In this document: piece by piece, positions 49,072 through 56,974 of the stretch | Position numbering within the stretch: the stretch's first letter is position 1 | Layout: every line of letters starts with the position of its first letter | From: Halomonas ventosae | GTDB taxonomy: Bacteria; Pseudomonadota; Gammaproteobacteria; Pseudomonadales; Halomonadaceae | Length of the DNA stretch: 64,000 bases | Assembly (NCBI RefSeq): GCF_004363555.1 | Contig: NZ_SNZJ01000003.1 | Span: forward strand, 215,688 to 279,687 | Reading direction: 5' to 3' | Translations under genes and position numbers: made by a program | The notes under the pieces: model-generated | The model's database searches: none | What the model saw: only the letters and a program-made list of their open reading frames with translations | What the model was told of the DNA's origin: nothing

Positions 49072-49793
49072 ACGACCTCAGGCGGCTCCCGGTGACAGTT
49101 ATCCCCCCGCTCGCGCTCGAGGGCGTCGGCTTCACTCATCGCGGCCAGACCCTGCTGCACCCCCTCGACCTGCGCCTTGAAGGCTGCCATCGCACCCTGG
49201 TGATGGGCCCCAATGGCGCCGGCAAGAGCCTGCTGATGCGCCTCGCCCACGGGCTGCTGGCGCCCACCCGTGGCCGCGTGAGCTGGGAGGGCCGACCGCC
49301 CCGCCAGGCGATGGTCTTCCAGCGCCCGGTACTGCTCAAGCGCTCGGCACTCGCCAACCTCACCTATGCCCTGGCGATCAACGGCACGCCCCGCCGTCGA
49401 CGCAAGGCGCTGGCCCGCGAGGCGCTGGAGCGCTTCGGCCTGGCGGCCCTCGAGAAGCGCCCGGCCCGGGTGCTCTCGGGGGGCGAGCAGCAGCGCCTGG
49501 CGCTGGCCCGCGCCTGGCTGGCTGAGCCCGAAGTGCTGTTCCTCGACGAGCCCACCGCCGCCCTCGACCCCGCCGCCATCCAGGCGGTGGAAGCCGCGGT
49601 GCGAGACTTCCACCGCCGCGGCACGCGCATCCTGATGACCACCCACAACCTTCAGCAGGCCCATCGCCTGGCCGACGACATCGTGCTGCTCTTCGGCGGC
49701 CGGCTGGTCGAGCACAGCCCGGCCGAGCGCTTCTTCGCCGACCCGCAGACGCCGGAAGGCAGGGCCTTCATCCGCGGCGAGCTGGTCTGGTAG
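49068..49793 (+). CDS. tupC: Tungstate ABC transporter ATPase (TupC)
   Basis: A 241-residue ABC ATPase. Walker A is GPNGAGKSLLMRLAHG (near residue 48), the Q-loop is AMVFQRPVLLKRSALANL, the signature is VLSGGEQQRLALARAWL, Walker B is VLFLDEPTAALD and the switch His is in MTTHNLQQAHRLAD. QRPVLLKRS is typical of tungstate-type ATPases. It powers TupB. Confidence 0.92.
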   Translation: MNDLRRLPVTVIPPLALEGVGFTHRGQTLLHPLDLRLEGCHRTLVMGPNGAGKSLLMRLAHGLLAPTRGRVSWEGRPPRQAMVFQRPVLLKRSALANLTYALAINGTPRRRRKALAREALERFGLAALEKRPARVLSGGEQQRLALARAWLAEPEVLFLDEPTAALDPAAIQAVEAAVRDFHRRGTRILMTTHNLQQAHRLADDIVLLFGGRLVEHSPAERFFADPQTPEGRAFIRGELVW

Positions 49794-49860
49794 ACCGCTG
49801 ACGCCAACCACGCATCGCTCACTGCCACCACGCACCACTCGCGAAAGAAGGAAAGGCACC

Positions 49861-50679
49861 ATGAAGACAGCAGGACTCACCCTCGTTGCCATCGGTTTGA
49901 CAGGCCTCTCGCTGGGCGCCTCGGCCCAGGACGAGACTCCCTTCATCACCCTGGCCTCGACCACCTCCACCGAGGCCTCGGGCCTGTTCGACGCCATCAT
50001 CCCGCAATTCACTGAAGACACCGGCATCGACGTTCGCGTCGTCGCCGTGGGCACCGGCCAGGCCTTCGAGATCGCCCGTCGCGGCGACGCAGACAGCCTG
50101 CTGGTGCACGATACCGTCGGCGAGGAGCGCTTCGTGGAAGCGGGCTATGGCACCGAGCGCGCCGACGTGATGGTCAACGACTTCGTGCTCATCGGCCCGG
50201 GGGGCGACCCGGCCGGCATCAGTGAGGCCGAGAGCGTGGCCGAGGCCCTGTCGCGGATCGCCGAGGCCGAGGCCCCCTTCGCCTCCCGCGGTGACGACAG
50301 CGGCACCAACCGCGCCGAGCTGCGCCTGTGGGATGCCGCCGGCGTGGAGCCGGGCGGCGAGTGGTACCGGGAGCTCGGCAGCGGCATGGGCCCGACGCTC
50401 AACACCGCCGCCGGCATGGACGCCTACGTGATGAGCGACCGCGCCACCTGGGTCGCCTTCGACAACCGCCAGGACCTGGCACTGCTCTTCGAGGGCGACG
50501 AGGCACTGTTCAACCAGTACGGCAGTATCCTGATCTCCGAGGAGCGCCACCCCCACCTCAAGCACGACCTGGCCGAGCAGTGGCACGCGTGGCTGCTCTC
50601 CGAGGAGGGCCAGCAGGCCATCGCCGACTTCACCGTCAAAGGCCAGCAGCTGTTCTTCCCCAACGCCCGCTCCGACTGA
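49861..50679 (+). CDS. tupA: Tungstate-binding periplasmic protein (TupA)
   Basis: A 272-residue binding protein with signal peptide ending at SAQ (about residue 22). The oxyanion-binding motif STTSTEASGLFDAIIPQF matches the TTTS motif of TupA; VVAVGTGQAFEIARRGDADSLLVHD and FASRGDDSGTNRAELRLW are further family blocks. Tungstate is the best guess; molybdate or vanadate is possible. It is last in the tupBCA order, 67 bp after tupC. Confidence 0.92.
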   Translation: MKTAGLTLVAIGLTGLSLGASAQDETPFITLASTTSTEASGLFDAIIPQFTEDTGIDVRVVAVGTGQAFEIARRGDADSLLVHDTVGEERFVEAGYGTERADVMVNDFVLIGPGGDPAGISEAESVAEALSRIAEAEAPFASRGDDSGTNRAELRLWDAAGVEPGGEWYRELGSGMGPTLNTAAGMDAYVMSDRATWVAFDNRQDLALLFEGDEALFNQYGSILISEERHPHLKHDLAEQWHAWLLSEEGQQAIADFTVKGQQLFFPNARSD

Positions 50680-50716
50680 TCCGGCGCTGACATCGCCTCA
50701 CCCGCAAACCCGCAAG

Positions 50717-50740
50717 GGCCCGGCCACATCCAGCCGGGCC
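50717..50740. terminator. Hairpin between convergent tupA and idi
   Basis: GGCCCGGC (50717-50724) pairs with GCCGGGCC (50733-50740) around an 8-nt loop, 38 bp past tupA and 29 bp from the idi stop. It lacks a T-run on either side, so it may be a weak bidirectional terminator. Confidence 0.45.
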
Positions 50741-50768
50741 ATCAACGCCCTGCTCTTCGCCGTCGAGC

Positions 50769-51353
50769 CTAACGGGTATACCGCTTGAGCTCATCGGCAA
50801 ATTCACTGCGCAATCGCGCCCACTCCATCTTGAACCAGGGCGTATAGTCTTCCGGGCGAGAGGCCAGCTCGGCATCGAGCGCTGCGGGTGATATCCAGCA
50901 CCAGTCGGCGATCTCCTGTCGGTTGGGGCGTGGCGCATTGTCAGTGACCCCCAGATATACCCAGCAAAGCTCGTGCTCGGCGCCGCTTGAACCGTACTGG
51001 ACCTGATAGCGGAACTTGTAGAGGAAGGCCAGTTGCGCCTCGATGCCGACCTCCTGCCATAGTCGCCGGTGAATCGCCGCTTCCATGGGCTCGCCTCGGC
51101 GTGGGTGACTGCAACAGCTGTTGGACCAGCACAGCGACCAGAGGCGCTTGCCTTCCGCCCGCTGCTGCAGAAGAAGCTCCCCGTCATGATTGAACACGAA
51201 CAGCGAGAAAGCGCGATGCAGCACACCGCTTCCTTCGTGGCACTTGGCCTTGCTCAAATGCCCCAGCTCCCTGTCCTCGTCATCGACCAGGATCAGTTCC
51301 TCGTCATCGAAGGAAACGGTCTCGTCGCGCTCGCTTGAGCCAGTGCTAACCAA
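50769..51353 (-). CDS. idi: Isopentenyl-diphosphate delta-isomerase, type I (Idi)
   Basis: A 194-residue Nudix-fold enzyme. Catalytic residues are Cys81 in NSCCSHPRRGEP and Glu128 in AEHELCWVYLG (with metal ligand Glu126); the early block is LVDDEDRELGHLSKAKCHEGSGVLHRAFSLFVFN. The start is TTG at 51353, supported by AGGAGG 6 nt upstream. It interconverts IPP and DMAPP. It lies 28 bp after the squalene/phytoene synthase gene, so both are co-transcribed for isoprenoid supply. Confidence 0.92.
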   Translation of the reverse strand: MVSTGSSERDETVSFDDEELILVDDEDRELGHLSKAKCHEGSGVLHRAFSLFVFNHDGELLLQQRAEGKRLWSLCWSNSCCSHPRRGEPMEAAIHRRLWQEVGIEAQLAFLYKFRYQVQYGSSGAEHELCWVYLGVTDNAPRPNRQEIADWCWISPAALDAELASRPEDYTPWFKMEWARLRSEFADELKRYTR

Positions 51354-51381
51354 TGGTCACCTCCTTGGCCATGCTATCTAT

Positions 51382-52548
51382 CTACTCCTTGTCATTGCCT
51401 AGCCGAAGGCCATGACGTGAAGCTTCCAAGCCACCACCATCGGAAGGCTCAAAAGCCCATGCGCTAAGCGCCGGGTGTGAGCCCGCGAGCGGCCCGAGTG
51501 GCAACCCCCTGGTCACACCGCTGAACAGCAGCTTGAGCATCCCATCATGACGTGCCGCCAGGCGGGTACTCGCGATGGCGGCCTTGACCGTGCGGCGTGG
51601 CACCTTGACCTGCCGACCCGTGCAATAGGTCGGCCGAGCATCTATCTGCCTGAGTGTGAGCACGGCCAGGCCGATGGCCCATAGGCAGAAACGCCTGATG
51701 CCGGTTTCTTTCGCTGGAACCATCAGGGTGTAGCGAAAGGCATTACGCAAATGGGCATGCGCAATACCGACCATATAACGCAGTGCGGTGGCAAACGCCG
51801 GATCCCTGCGTCCCGGCGCCAGGCTCGCGACGTCCACACCAAATTCCTGAAATTCCTGGCGGGGCAGCCAGCAGACGCCACGTTGCCGATCATCCCAAAG
51901 GTCCTTGAGGATATTGGTGAGCTGCAGGCCTTGTCCGAACGACGGTGCCAGGGCCAGCATCTCGGCACGCTTCTCATGCATGTCGCCTGAATGCTGACAG
52001 AACAGTTCGGTGAGCATTTCCCCCACGACGCCTGCCACGTGATAGCAATAGCGGTCCACCTCGCCCAGGTCTGCCAGGCCCTCCAGGCTGGCATTGTCCT
52101 GGTAATGGCCCATGCCCCGGCACATGATGCTCACACACTTGACCAGCGCCTGCTGCTGGGGCGCGGCGAGGCTATGGGTGCAGCGGACGACCAATGGCGT
52201 GTTCGCCATCAACTCTCGCTCAGCCGTTGAGGTGGCCGGCGAGAGCAGCGGCGTGACCTGCCGGGCGAAACGCTGGGCCTTCTCCTCTCCTCTCAGCACC
52301 GCCAGAAACCGTTCATGCAGGAGGGTCTTCTGAACCGCGGAAAGCGCCGGTTCATCCTCCAGGGTGTCGGCGATACGGCAGAGCAGGTAGGCATTGGTCA
52401 CGACCTTGCGCAGATCGGCCGGGAGCTGAGGGATGGTGAAGGCAAAGGTGCGTGACACCCCGCCAAGGACCTTGCCCTGATAGGCTTCTGCCTCTGCAAT
52501 TCCGGAAGCCGTCGCAAGGACCTGGGCCATGGCAGTACACCCATTCAT
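51382..52548 (-). CDS. Squalene/phytoene synthase family protein
   Basis: A 388-residue head-to-head prenyltransferase. The two Asp-rich motifs are CRIADTLEDE (Asp61-Asp65) and NILKDLWDD (Asp216-Asp220). RYCYHVAGVVGEMLTELF is the flap/active-site region and is closer to squalene synthase than to CrtB. It should condense two FPP (or GGPP) molecules. Co-transcription with idi supports isoprenoid synthesis. No desaturase, cyclase or hopanoid genes are near, so the product is open: squalene, dehydrosqualene or phytoene. The start at 52548 has no strong ribosome site; 52530 is an alternative. Confidence 0.9.
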   Translation of the reverse strand: MNGCTAMAQVLATASGIAEAEAYQGKVLGGVSRTFAFTIPQLPADLRKVVTNAYLLCRIADTLEDEPALSAVQKTLLHERFLAVLRGEEKAQRFARQVTPLLSPATSTAERELMANTPLVVRCTHSLAAPQQQALVKCVSIMCRGMGHYQDNASLEGLADLGEVDRYCYHVAGVVGEMLTELFCQHSGDMHEKRAEMLALAPSFGQGLQLTNILKDLWDDRQRGVCWLPRQEFQEFGVDVASLAPGRRDPAFATALRYMVGIAHAHLRNAFRYTLMVPAKETGIRRFCLWAIGLAVLTLRQIDARPTYCTGRQVKVPRRTVKAAIASTRLAARHDGMLKLLFSGVTRGLPLGPLAGSHPALSAWAFEPSDGGGLEASRHGLRLGNDKE

Positions 52549-52586
52549 GTGTGGTCATTGACCGAGGACGGTCATCTTTCCAGCGT

Positions 52587-52600
52587 GATGTACAAACATC
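52587..52600. promoter_or_regulatory. Inverted repeat upstream of the squalene synthase gene
   Basis: GATGT (52587-52591) and ACATC (52596-52600) flank ACAA, about 40 bp before the synthase start. It is short but is the only symmetrical element in the 187-bp spacer and could be an operator. Confidence 0.3.
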
Positions 52601-52735
52601 GAGACAGGCTGGTCAGGCAGGCTATCACGCTGGCCTCGGGAGGGTAACGACGCTCAGCCAACGTCAAGGCCCCTGTCCCGGCAGCTTTGTCGTGACCATG
52701 GCGCGTAGGCCCGCGCGGCAGGCCCGGCGACGGGG

Positions 52736-54634
52736 TCACGCCATCAGCACGAAGCCGTTGAACTGCCAGACCGTCAACAGCGTCAGCACCAGCAGCACGA
52801 CTACCCCGACATGGCGCAGGCGCCGGCTCCGGGACCAGCCCTCCTCACCCAGCACGGGCACCAGCAGGGCCAGCGCCCCCAGGCTGGCCGCGCCCGCCAG
52901 CATGGCGACGCCCTGGGCGGCGACGAAGGCCGGCGGCGGGAAGTCGAAGAAAGCGAGCCCCACGTCCTGCGTGATGGGCAGCACGCCGGCCAGGGCCAGC
53001 CCCATGCTCACCAGCCACAGACCGGCGGCCAGCAACGTCAGCCGTGCGGCCCAGCGCACCACGGCGCGGTGTGCCGGCGGCCGCTCCCGGCCGACCAGCG
53101 CCACCACCAGGGTGACGACGAACACGCCGCCGGCCAGGCCCAGAAACGCCAGACGCCAGCGCGGGTTGGCCAGCGGCCCGACCCGCTCCATCACCATGAT
53201 CGGCTCCGGCACGGCCAGGTGCGTCACGGCGCCGCTGTCGTCCGCCAGGAAACGCAGCGACTCGTGGCTGTCGGCCTGGCGGAAGTGCCCCTCGCCCGGC
53301 GCCGGCACCAGGCGCACCTGCCGCCCCCGGCGGCTCAGCACCAGCCGGCCGTCCCGGTCCAGGTGGACGCTGGCCATGTCGTGGTTGAGCAGCGCCTCGA
53401 CGGTGGTATAGGGCCGCCGCGTGGAGAGGTAATCCCCCGCATAGCGCGCCGGGTCGTCGGGCGCCGTGGCCGCAGCGGGGGCTTCGGTCGGGAAGTAGCG
53501 TCGCACCAGCTGCTCGACGAGCCCCCGGATCAGCGCCTGGCCGCCGTTGCTGTTGGTGGAGATGAACACCCCCAGCTCGAGTTCGGGGATCAGCTGCAGG
53601 TCGGAGACGAAGTGCACGGTCCCGCCGCCATGGCCGATGGCCCGGTAGCCGGCGATCTCGCTCTCGATGAAGCCGTGGGCCATGCCGGGCTGCCCCGGGG
53701 CCACTCGGTAGTGGGTACGCTGCATCTCGCGGGCCGTATCCGGCGAGAGCAGCTGCACGTCGCCGAGGCGCCCCTCGTTGAGATGGGCGCGCATGAAGCG
53801 CGCCATGTCGGTCGCCGTGGTGGAGAGGCTGCCGGCCGGCCCGATACCGCCGACGAAGGTGAAGCCGCCCGGCCGGAAGGCGCCCTCGACCCATTGATAG
53901 CCCTCGCTGACCCGCTCGCGCAGGGCCGGCGCCATGGGGGCCTGCTTGCGCTGCGGCCCCCAGGGCTCGCGGAAGGTGCTGTCCCGCATGCCCAGCGGTG
54001 CCAGCAGGTGACGCTCGGCGTAGGCTTCCCAGGACATGCCGCTGACCTCGGCGACCACCAGGCCAGCCAGCGCCACCCCGTAGTTGGAGTAGGCCGGCCA
54101 GGTGCCCGGTTCTCGCACCTGGGCCGGGGCATGGCGGCGCAGGTAGTCGCGCAGCGCGAGCACGGCGTCAGGGTCGTCCTCGAAGAGATGGCCCATGGCC
54201 GTGTCCTCGAAGCCCGGGGTGTGGGCCATCAGCTGGCGCAGGGTGATCGGCGCCGGATAGCGGGTCGCCAGGGGGAAGTCGGTCAGGATGTCACGGATAT
54301 CGGCGTCCAGATCGAGCCGTCCCTGCTCCACCAGCTGCATCACCGCTGTCCAGGTAAAGAGCTTGGAGATCGAGCCCGGCCGGAACAGGGTCTGATCGGC
54401 CACCACCGGGCGCCCGGCCTCGAGGTCGGCCGACCCGAAGCCCTTGGCCAGCAGCAGTTCGTCGTCCTTGACCACCGCCACCGTCACGCCGGCCACGCGG
54501 TGGGCCTCCATGCGCGCCGTCACGAAGCCGTCGACGAAGGCCTCCAGGTCCTGCCTGTCGATGGCCGCCCCCATGGCCACTCCCGCCCACAGCCATACCA
54601 GCAGGCCGCACAGGGCGCCTCGCATGAGAGTCAT
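52736..54634 (-). CDS. Serine hydrolase (beta-lactamase/PBP fold) with membrane tail
   Basis: A 632-residue protein starting at MTLMRGALCG, with a signal peptide or anchor to about residue 23. The catalytic domain has the SxxK motif Ser88-Ile-Ser-Lys91 in FRPGSISKLF, the YxN-type motif Tyr182-Ser-Asn184 in WPAYSNYG, and the HxG motif in GHGGGTVHF. A linker domain follows and the last 150 residues hold four or five membrane helices. Similar proteins are esterases, D-aminopeptidases or peptidoglycan-related hydrolases. Periplasmic activity with an inner-membrane anchor is likely. Substrate unknown. Confidence 0.88.
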   Translation of the reverse strand: MTLMRGALCGLLVWLWAGVAMGAAIDRQDLEAFVDGFVTARMEAHRVAGVTVAVVKDDELLLAKGFGSADLEAGRPVVADQTLFRPGSISKLFTWTAVMQLVEQGRLDLDADIRDILTDFPLATRYPAPITLRQLMAHTPGFEDTAMGHLFEDDPDAVLALRDYLRRHAPAQVREPGTWPAYSNYGVALAGLVVAEVSGMSWEAYAERHLLAPLGMRDSTFREPWGPQRKQAPMAPALRERVSEGYQWVEGAFRPGGFTFVGGIGPAGSLSTTATDMARFMRAHLNEGRLGDVQLLSPDTAREMQRTHYRVAPGQPGMAHGFIESEIAGYRAIGHGGGTVHFVSDLQLIPELELGVFISTNSNGGQALIRGLVEQLVRRYFPTEAPAAATAPDDPARYAGDYLSTRRPYTTVEALLNHDMASVHLDRDGRLVLSRRGRQVRLVPAPGEGHFRQADSHESLRFLADDSGAVTHLAVPEPIMVMERVGPLANPRWRLAFLGLAGGVFVVTLVVALVGRERPPAHRAVVRWAARLTLLAAGLWLVSMGLALAGVLPITQDVGLAFFDFPPPAFVAAQGVAMLAGAASLGALALLVPVLGEEGWSRSRRLRHVGVVVLLVLTLLTVWQFNGFVLMA

Positions 54635-54671
54635 GATCGCGTGCCGCCTCGCATCGCTGCCCTTCGCAGGG

Positions 54672-55634
54672 TCAAGCATCGGTCATCTCCAGCCCCGCCA
54701 ACAGGTCGGGGATCTCGTTGCACAGGAAACGGGCCTCCACGCACTCGCCCAGGTGCCCCTCGGCGAAGCGCAGCAGCCCCAGCGCCGCATGCGGCAGCCG
54801 CCGGTCGCGGCGCACGATGAACTGCCAGTGGCTCTCGATGGGCAGCCCCGCTACCGGCAGGATCACCAGGTCCGGATGCTCAGGCGGCAGCACGTGCTCG
54901 GAGAGCACGGCAAGCCCCATCCCCGAGGCCACCCCGACACGGATCGCCTCGTTGCTGGCCATCTGGAGCGTCGCCCCCAGGGTCAGCCCCTGTTCCTGCA
55001 GCCAGCTCTCGAACAGCATCCGCGTGGCCGAGCCGGGTTCGCGCAGCAGGAAGCGCTCGCCCAGCAGCTCGCTCATCGCCACCTCCTCGCGTCCCGCCAG
55101 GGGGTGGCCCCAGGGCGCCACGGCCACCAGGGGGTTGCGCAGGAAGCGCCCCGCCCGGGCATGGGCCAGTGAAGGGGGGTGGCTGAACACGTAGAGATCG
55201 TCGTCCTGGCGCTCGAAGCGGGTCAGCACCTGGCGGCGGTTGCCGATATGCAGGGTGACGTCCACCTCGGGAAAGGCCCGGCTGTAGGGGCCGAGCAATC
55301 GCGGCAGCACGTACTGGGCGGTATTCACCAGGGCGATGGAGCAGCGCCCCCGCGCCCCGCCGCGCAGCGAGGCCAGGTAATCCGCGAAGTCGTCGAAGCG
55401 CCCCAGCACCTCGCGGCTCGCCCGGTAGAGCTCGCCGCCCGCCTCGGTGGGCACCAGGCGCCCCTGGCGGCTCTCGAGCAGCGGCTCGCCCACCGTCTCG
55501 GCCAGGCGACGCAGCTGCTGGGAGACCGTAGGCTGGGTCAGGTGGAGCCGTCGCGCCGCCTCGCTGATCGAGCCGGCGCGCACCACCGCGGCATAGACCT
55601 GCAGCAGGCGGAAGGTCAGGTGTCGGATGTTCAT
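54672..55634 (-). CDS. LysR family regulator next to sbtA (CbbR/CmpR-like)
   Basis: A 320-residue LysR regulator starting at MNIRHLTFRLLQV after AGGG. The HTH is AAVVRAGSISEAARRLHLTQPTVSQQLRRLAETVGEPLLE (about 13-52), and the effector domain begins near residue 90. Its length and domain layout fit CbbR/CmpR-type regulators of carbon assimilation. It is divergent from the bicarbonate transporter gene, so inorganic-carbon regulation is the best inference. Confidence 0.9.
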   Translation of the reverse strand: MNIRHLTFRLLQVYAAVVRAGSISEAARRLHLTQPTVSQQLRRLAETVGEPLLESRQGRLVPTEAGGELYRASREVLGRFDDFADYLASLRGGARGRCSIALVNTAQYVLPRLLGPYSRAFPEVDVTLHIGNRRQVLTRFERQDDDLYVFSHPPSLAHARAGRFLRNPLVAVAPWGHPLAGREEVAMSELLGERFLLREPGSATRMLFESWLQEQGLTLGATLQMASNEAIRVGVASGMGLAVLSEHVLPPEHPDLVILPVAGLPIESHWQFIVRRDRRLPHAALGLLRFAEGHLGECVEARFLCNEIPDLLAGLEMTDA

Positions 55635-55657
55635 CGTCGTGGTGCCCTGGGTCACCT

Positions 55658-55676
55658 ATAGATGATCATCTATGAT
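55658..55676. promoter_or_regulatory. LysR operator overlapping the sbtA -10 box
   Basis: ATAGATGATCATCTAT (55658-55673) is a perfect 16-bp palindrome. It overlaps TGA-N7-TGA (55663-55675), which fits the CbbR core TNA-N7-TNA, and a good -10 box TATGAT (55671-55676) facing sbtA with a poor -35. That geometry suits control by the divergent LysR regulator. Confidence 0.6.
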
Positions 55677-55761
55677 GCAATGCGAAAGAGATTATTGGAA
55701 TCAATGTCCGAGGCTTCGCAGAATGCGTGGCGTTTCTCCTTTAGCCTCCAGAGACCTCCCG

Positions 55762-56703
55762 ATGCCCGATATCGTGGTGATGTTCTTCCTGCTCGGCCTG
55801 CTGGCCGGGCTGGTGAAGTCCGACCTGACCATCCCCAAGGCCGCCTACGACACCCTGAGCCTGCTGCTGATGCTGACCATCGGCCTCAAGGGCGGCATGG
55901 CCCTCTACGGCAACCTGAGCTGGTCGCTCGTGCCCGAGCTGGCCGCGGTGGCGGCGCTCGGCGCGCTGATCCCGCTGGCCCTGATGCCGGTGTTGCGCCG
56001 CCTCGCCCGCCTCTCCGCCGCCGACAGCGCCAGCATTGCCGCCCACTACGGCTCGGTGAGCGCCGGTACCTTTGCCGTGGCGCTGGCCTTCGCCGAGAGC
56101 CGCGCACTGCCCATCGGCGCCGAGGTCACCCTCTATCTCGTGATGATGGAGCTGCCCGCGATCATGGTCGCCATCGCGCTCTATCGCCGCCATGCGGGCA
56201 AGGCCGCCGGGGAAGCGATGCAGGGGATCTGGCACGAGACCCTGACCAACCGCGGCGTGATCCTGCTGGCCGGCGGTGCGGTGATCGGCGCCATGTATGG
56301 CCCCCAGGAGGGCGCCAACGTCACCGAGCTCTTCACCAGTGCCTTCCATGCCGTGCTCGCCCTCTTCCTGCTGCAGATGGGCCTGACCGCGGCGGACACC
56401 CTGCGTCCGATCCCCTGGTTCCACTGGCGACTGCTCACCTTCGCCCTGGTGGCCCCGCCGCTGCTGGCGATGGCCGGCCTGAGCGTCGGCCTGGCGCTGG
56501 GCCTGCCCCAGGGCTCCCTGCTGATCCTCACCGCCCTTGCCGCCAGCGCCTCCTACATCGCCGCCCCGGCCGCCATCCGCACGGCGATCCCCCAGGCCAA
56601 CATCGGCCTGGCGATGCTGGCCTCGCTCGGCTTCACCTTCCCGCTCAACGTGATCATCGGCATCCCGCTCTACCACCAGCTGATCACCTGGCTGGCGGGC
56701 TGA
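55762..56703 (+). CDS. sbtA: SbtA-type Na+-dependent bicarbonate transporter
   Basis: A 313-residue membrane protein with about ten helices, starting at MPDIVVMFFLLGLLAGLVKSDL. SbtA-family features are LLLMLTIGLKGGMALYG, SAADSASIAAHYGSVSAGTFAVALAF, ELPAIMVAIAL and LAASASYIAAPAAIRTAIPQANIGLAMLASLGFTFPLNVIIGIPLY. It imports bicarbonate with Na+, plausible in a saline habitat and useful to the biotin carboxylase downstream. No SbtB-like PII gene is adjacent. Confidence 0.9.
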   Translation: MPDIVVMFFLLGLLAGLVKSDLTIPKAAYDTLSLLLMLTIGLKGGMALYGNLSWSLVPELAAVAALGALIPLALMPVLRRLARLSAADSASIAAHYGSVSAGTFAVALAFAESRALPIGAEVTLYLVMMELPAIMVAIALYRRHAGKAAGEAMQGIWHETLTNRGVILLAGGAVIGAMYGPQEGANVTELFTSAFHAVLALFLLQMGLTAADTLRPIPWFHWRLLTFALVAPPLLAMAGLSVGLALGLPQGSLLILTALAASASYIAAPAAIRTAIPQANIGLAMLASLGFTFPLNVIIGIPLYHQLITWLAG

Positions 56704-56711
56704 GTCACCGA

Positions 56712-56734
56712 GGGGCAGCCGCGACGGCTGCCCC
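56712..56734 (+). terminator. Hairpin after sbtA
   Basis: GGGGCAGCCG (56712-56721) pairs with CGGCTGCCCC (56725-56734) around CGA, 8 bp past the stop. The following tract is pyrimidine-rich rather than a pure T-run, so termination is likely but may be imperfect. Confidence 0.6.
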
Positions 56735-56746
56735 GCCTGCTGCTCG

Positions 56747-56820
56747 TTCCTTGCTCCCTACCCTTTCTCCTTCCTCCTTGCCCTCTACCCTTCTTCCTTG
56801 CTCCTTACCTCGCCTCCCTC
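56747..56820 (+). repeat. Pyrimidine-rich imperfect repeat tract
   Basis: About 74 bp are almost entirely C and T, with imperfect ~20-bp units built on TTCCTTGCTCCxTACC (near 56747, 56770 and 56794). It lies between the sbtA hairpin and the liu promoter. It may reflect slippage or act as a Rho-accessible or structured polypyrimidine tract. Confidence 0.6.
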
Positions 56821-56854
56821 TATCGACATTCGTCGTAGCCGCAAGAACCTGCAC

Positions 56855-56883
56855 TTTACGTTAACGTCAACCTCGCCTAGTCT
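56855..56883 (+). promoter_or_regulatory. liu operon promoter with LiuR-like operator
   Basis: TTTACGTTAACGTCAA (56855-56870) is a near-perfect palindrome resembling the LiuR (MerR family) operator. It begins at a -35-like TTTACG (56855-56860), followed by a 17-bp spacer and -10 TAGTCT (56878-56883). The promoter is 92 bp upstream of liuA. No liuR gene is in the window. Confidence 0.6.
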
Positions 56884-56974
56884 TGTGCCATCTGCCATCT
56901 TGATGACTAACTGTTTGCCCTTGGCGCCTCGCCCGAGCGGTCGGCGCCTCACCTGACGAGAACGGGAGCCCGCC

